Assembly (NCBI GenBank): GCA_012270795.1
Contig: JAAXHO010000180.1
Coordinates: 1 to 45,872 of the forward strand
From: Candidatus Poribacteria bacterium
GTDB lineage: Bacteria; Poribacteria; WGA-4E; WGA-3G
Reading direction: 5' to 3'
Length of the DNA: 45,872 nucleotides
Both the position numbers and the translations under genes were made by a program. Below, in pieces: positions 43,144 through 45,872 of this stretch (positions are counted from its first letter, which is position 1; each line of letters starts with the position of its first letter). Below the pieces are notes generated by a model, which was not told the DNA's origin, did not search any database, and saw only the letters and a list, made by a program, of their open reading frames with translations.

Positions 43144-45540
43144 TTACGAATGCAACGGTGTTTGCCATGCAGATTTGAGTTTGTTAATGGTGGTTTCAAG
43201 GACAGTTTTTCCAGTCAATCCATTGATGATAAAGTCTGATGTATCAGTTACAGTTCCTAAACACCCAATTGGTACATCAGTCATGTGTTTTTCAAAAGTG
43301 TCTTTGTTTTCAGGTTCAACTTCTACAAGGAATCGACTGTTTGATTCTGAAAACAACAGAAAATCATCATGAGTGGTCTCTTCACTGGTTGGTATATTAA
43401 CAAGGTTCAATAACATGCCGTAGCCGCCTGAGAAAGCCATTTCTGCAGCTGCGACTGCGATTCCGCCTTCTGAGCAGTCATGGCATGAGCACACCAAACT
43501 ATTGTCAATGGCGGAACTGAGTTTGTCCATAGTGGGTTTGCCTTCACTTGGTCGCACTACAGGCGCAGTATTGCCGATGTAACCGTGTATGTTGAAGTAG
43601 TGGGAACCTCCCAATTCAACATAGGTTTTTCCAACAACATAAATAAGATTACCGGGAGATTTTACATCCATTGTAATTGCTTTGCAGACATCAGGCATTA
43701 CACAGATTGCTGATATGAGCAGGGTTGAAGGGATTGCGCGTTGTTCTCCTGTGGTTGTATCACGGTATTCGTTGTAAAGACTATCTTTGCCAGAGATGTA
43801 AGGTGTTCCATAAGCAGTTGCGATGTCATAACACGCTTTCGCTGCCCGAACCAATGCTCCCAAGCGATCGGGTTTGTCAGGATTTCCCCAACAGAAGTTG
43901 TCTAACAGTGCCGTTTTTTCAAGTGTTCCACCGACAGCGACTATGTTTCGGAGTGCTTCATCAATCGCTGATGCTGCGCTGAGATACGGATCAACATCAC
44001 TATATTTGGGGTTGATACCGTTTGCTACGATAACTGCTTTTTCACTTCCGATTATGGGGGTCGTGACGCATGCGTCGCTGGGGCCATCGTTTTTCACGCC
44101 GACGAGAGGTTTGATAACGATGCCGCCCTGTACCTCATGGTCGTATTGACGGATCACTGATTCTTTGCTGGCTATATTTGGACTTGCAAGGAGTTTGTAT
44201 AGGTCTTCAGTGTAGTCTTCTGTTTTGTTATCACGCGATGGCATTTCTTTGTTTTGCGACGGTTGCCATGTTGCTTTCTTAACATGTTGTGGTAGGCCTT
44301 TGTGCAGAAAATGCATGTCTAAGTCCACAACAACTGAGCCTTCGTAGAATACTTGCAATCTATGAGTATCTGTAAATTTACCGAGAACGGTTGTTTCCAC
44401 CATTTCTGCTTCACAGATTTCCATGAGTTCTTCCAGATTATCGGAGGGTACAGCGATGACCATCCGTTCTTGTGCTTCCGAGAGCCATATTTCCCAGGGA
44501 GCCAATCCTTCGTATTTTAGCGGGACTCGTTCAAGGTGTACCTCTGCACCGGTATCTTCTCCCATTTCACCGACGGCTGAAGAGAAACCACCTGCGCCAC
44601 AGTCTGTAATTGATCGGTATAGGTTGCGATCGCGTGCTTGCAACAATGCGTCAACTATTTTCTTCTCCATTATTGGATTGCCGATTTGTACAACGCTGCC
44701 AAGGTTTTCAGAAGTATCGTCCAATTCGGCAGAGGAGAAGGTTGCCCCGTGTATTCCGTCTCGTCCGGTGCGTCCACCGATAGCAACAATTAAGTCTCCC
44801 GGTTCAACGGATTTGTCGCATCTATCTTTTGGAATGAGTCCGACGTTTCCACAGAATACAAGCGGATTTGCGGTGTAGCGGGAGTCAAATAGGATAGCAC
44901 CGTTTGCTGTTGGGATACCCATTCGGTTGCCGTAATCTCGGACACCGGCGACAACCCCTTTGAACACGCGTTTAGGGTGAAGCGTGCCTTTGGGCAACTT
45001 CTTATAAGGTGTGTCTGGTAAGCCAAAGCAGAAAACGTCAGTGTTTAGGATAGGTTTTGCGCCGAGTCCTGTGCCGAGGGCATCGCGAATGACACCACCA
45101 ATGCCAGTACCTGCACCGCCATAAGGTTCAATGGCTGATGGGTGATTATGCGTTTCTACTTTGAAGACAAGATTGAATGTCTCATCAAATTCTATGATAC
45201 CCGCATTGTCAGAAAAGACAGAGACACACCAAGGTTTGTCTATCTCCTCAGTTGCACGCTGGATATAGGTTGGAAACAAACCGTCAATCTGTTCCGTTTC
45301 TTTACCCTTTTCGGAATAAATTATCATGCTTTTGAAAGTTTTGTGGACACAATGTTCTGACCATGTCTGAGCGATTGTTTCGAGCTCTACATCGGTTGGG
45401 TTGCGTTGCAGTTTGGCAAAATGGTCCTGAATTGTTTGCATCTCGTTTAGGTTTAAGGATAGTGTTTCTTCTTGACTGATACGCATTAATTCAGCATCAT
45501 TTGCATTTATTATCTGGAACTCGTTTACCTTGTTAGACAT
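43144..45540 (-). CDS. purL: Phosphoribosylformylglycinamidine synthase subunit PurL
   Basis: PurL is the ATP-dependent amidotransferase of the fourth purine step. The 798-aa protein shows TWSEHCVHKTF (catalytic His), NAGIIEF, the GTGIGGVIRDALGTG loop, and C-terminal duplicated AIRS-type domains (CHDCSEGGIAVAAAEMAFSG). The start is ATG 45540 with GGAG eight bases before it; the open frame to 45597 lacks support. It is longer than the usual small PurL (about 740 aa), and no purS gene is seen upstream within the window, so subunit structure is open. Confidence 0.95.
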   Translation of the reverse strand: MSNKVNEFQIINANDAELMRISQEETLSLNLNEMQTIQDHFAKLQRNPTDVELETIAQTWSEHCVHKTFKSMIIYSEKGKETEQIDGLFPTYIQRATEEIDKPWCVSVFSDNAGIIEFDETFNLVFKVETHNHPSAIEPYGGAGTGIGGVIRDALGTGLGAKPILNTDVFCFGLPDTPYKKLPKGTLHPKRVFKGVVAGVRDYGNRMGIPTANGAILFDSRYTANPLVFCGNVGLIPKDRCDKSVEPGDLIVAIGGRTGRDGIHGATFSSAELDDTSENLGSVVQIGNPIMEKKIVDALLQARDRNLYRSITDCGAGGFSSAVGEMGEDTGAEVHLERVPLKYEGLAPWEIWLSEAQERMVIAVPSDNLEELMEICEAEMVETTVLGKFTDTHRLQVFYEGSVVVDLDMHFLHKGLPQHVKKATWQPSQNKEMPSRDNKTEDYTEDLYKLLASPNIASKESVIRQYDHEVQGGIVIKPLVGVKNDGPSDACVTTPIIGSEKAVIVANGINPKYSDVDPYLSAASAIDEALRNIVAVGGTLEKTALLDNFCWGNPDKPDRLGALVRAAKACYDIATAYGTPYISGKDSLYNEYRDTTTGEQRAIPSTLLISAICVMPDVCKAITMDVKSPGNLIYVVGKTYVELGGSHYFNIHGYIGNTAPVVRPSEGKPTMDKLSSAIDNSLVCSCHDCSEGGIAVAAAEMAFSGGYGMLLNLVNIPTSEETTHDDFLLFSESNSRFLVEVEPENKDTFEKHMTDVPIGCLGTVTDTSDFIINGLTGKTVLETTINKLKSAWQTPLHS

Positions 45541-45690
45541 TAATATCTCCGCTATTTCCAAAGTTAAACCGCAGCCAAGCTGCAATGTTGGATACACCCA
45601 GAATTGAAGCTAAAACGCAAGGAGAGACCGAGAACTGCCAAAGAAAGGTTTAGGCGCGTGATAAATTCACGTATCGCTTTTGTCCCTGTT

Positions 45691-45872
45691 TTATTCTGAG
45701 TGTTCGTTATGGTTTTCACCTTCGGTGAGTGTGTCAACTTCTGTCCGAAGTTCCTCAAGCGTTTGGGTAGTGACGGCTTTCTCAAAGAGCATTTCAAGCC
45801 GGTTTCGGTCATTGAGGCTGCGAATCGTTTCGGCAAGTGGTTCTGGTACATTGTGAAATCGGAGTTGTAAGA
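45691..45872 (-). CDS. C-terminus of a DUF4351/Rpn-like protein (partial at window edge)
   Basis: The frame enters from beyond the window end and stops at TAA 45693-45691. It reads LRFHNVPEPLAETIRSLND and LEMLFEKAVTTQTLEELRTE, with an acidic tail ending HNEHSE. It resembles the C-terminal domain of the frameshifted gene at 17192-17532 (DEVPDTIISKIS, LDALLEQVATAQTLDDIE). Such tails follow PD-(D/E)XK nuclease domains in Rpn-type proteins; the nuclease part, if any, lies outside the window. Confidence 0.6.
   Translation of the reverse strand, partial: LQLRFHNVPEPLAETIRSLNDRNRLEMLFEKAVTTQTLEELRTEVDTLTEGENHNEHSE

Noticed and set aside
45564-45851. Minus-strand open frame of 95 aa upstream of purL
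   Set aside because: Basic, low-information composition; a different minus-strand frame at 45691-45872 matches a DUF4351-like tail and explains the DNA better.

Overview
The window is about 46 kb of bacterial chromosome with moderate-to-low GC. It probably comes from a Candidatus Poribacteria-like lineage or a close relative. The lineage call is inference from protein style: a secreted protein with the C-terminal motif NYPNPFNPETWIPYHL, dockerin-type calcium repeats, a secreted LamG protein, a TonB-dependent receptor, a fused LpxC-FabZ typical of some Gram-negative groups outside Proteobacteria, and many miniature inverted-repeat elements. lpxC-fabZ and lpxA show a lipid A outer membrane. There are no rRNA genes, no CRISPR array and no prophage. 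One tRNA-Pro is present.

Layout. 1-4.0 kb: ybeZ/phoH-ybeY-corC-like cluster, tRNA-Pro(CGG) behind a consensus promoter, recO. 4.0-10 kb: a pile of small repeats, a secreted beta-propeller-like protein with a C-terminal sorting-type domain, a MITE, a large TonB-dependent receptor. 10-13.7 kb: a broken toxin-antitoxin pair, then a LamG protein, a small helical protein and a BatA/VWA membrane protein. 13.7-17.1 kb (minus strand): a dockerin-thioredoxin protein with an in-frame TGA exactly at the catalytic Cys position (probable selenoprotein), an orphan 2-oxoacid dehydrogenase E2, a small unknown protein and a Gfo/Idh/MocA oxidoreductase. 17.2-22.9 kb (minus): a frameshifted DUF4351-like gene, a gamma-carbonic-anhydrase-like protein, an ABC exporter with a PspA-like protein, and a DNA methyltransferase, punctuated by three MITEs. 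23.1-28.2 kb (plus): a zincin lipoprotein, ruvX, mltG, lpxC-fabZ, lpxA.

28.3-35.0 kb holds the most unusual gene set. It has a five-TM protein with a GrpE-like tail, a divergent Hsp70 (frameshifted) with an Ig-like C-terminal region, a small helical partner, the relic of a second Hsp70, and two paralogous proteins starting with an NPFxIL J-domain-like module that lacks HPD. I read it as a membrane-linked, non-canonical Hsp70 chaperone system that has undergone duplication and partial decay.

35.3-39.0 kb: a corrinoid protein, a RACo-type ferredoxin/ASKHA activator and a homocysteine methyltransferase form a three-gene cluster, i.e. a split B12-dependent methyl-transfer system without a visible methyl-donor module. 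39.0-45.9 kb: trpF, a DUF402 protein, a DegT/DnrJ aminotransferase, an internally deleted IS630-like element, a small membrane protein, purQ, purL, and the C-terminus of a second DUF4351-like protein.

The two leading discoveries are the candidate UxxC selenothioredoxin with a SECIS-like hairpin at 13.97 kb and the Hsp70/GrpE-like/J-like locus. The window also carries a dispersed ~150-bp structured repeat (two copies, one behind a perfect promoter) that could be a small RNA or a mobile element.
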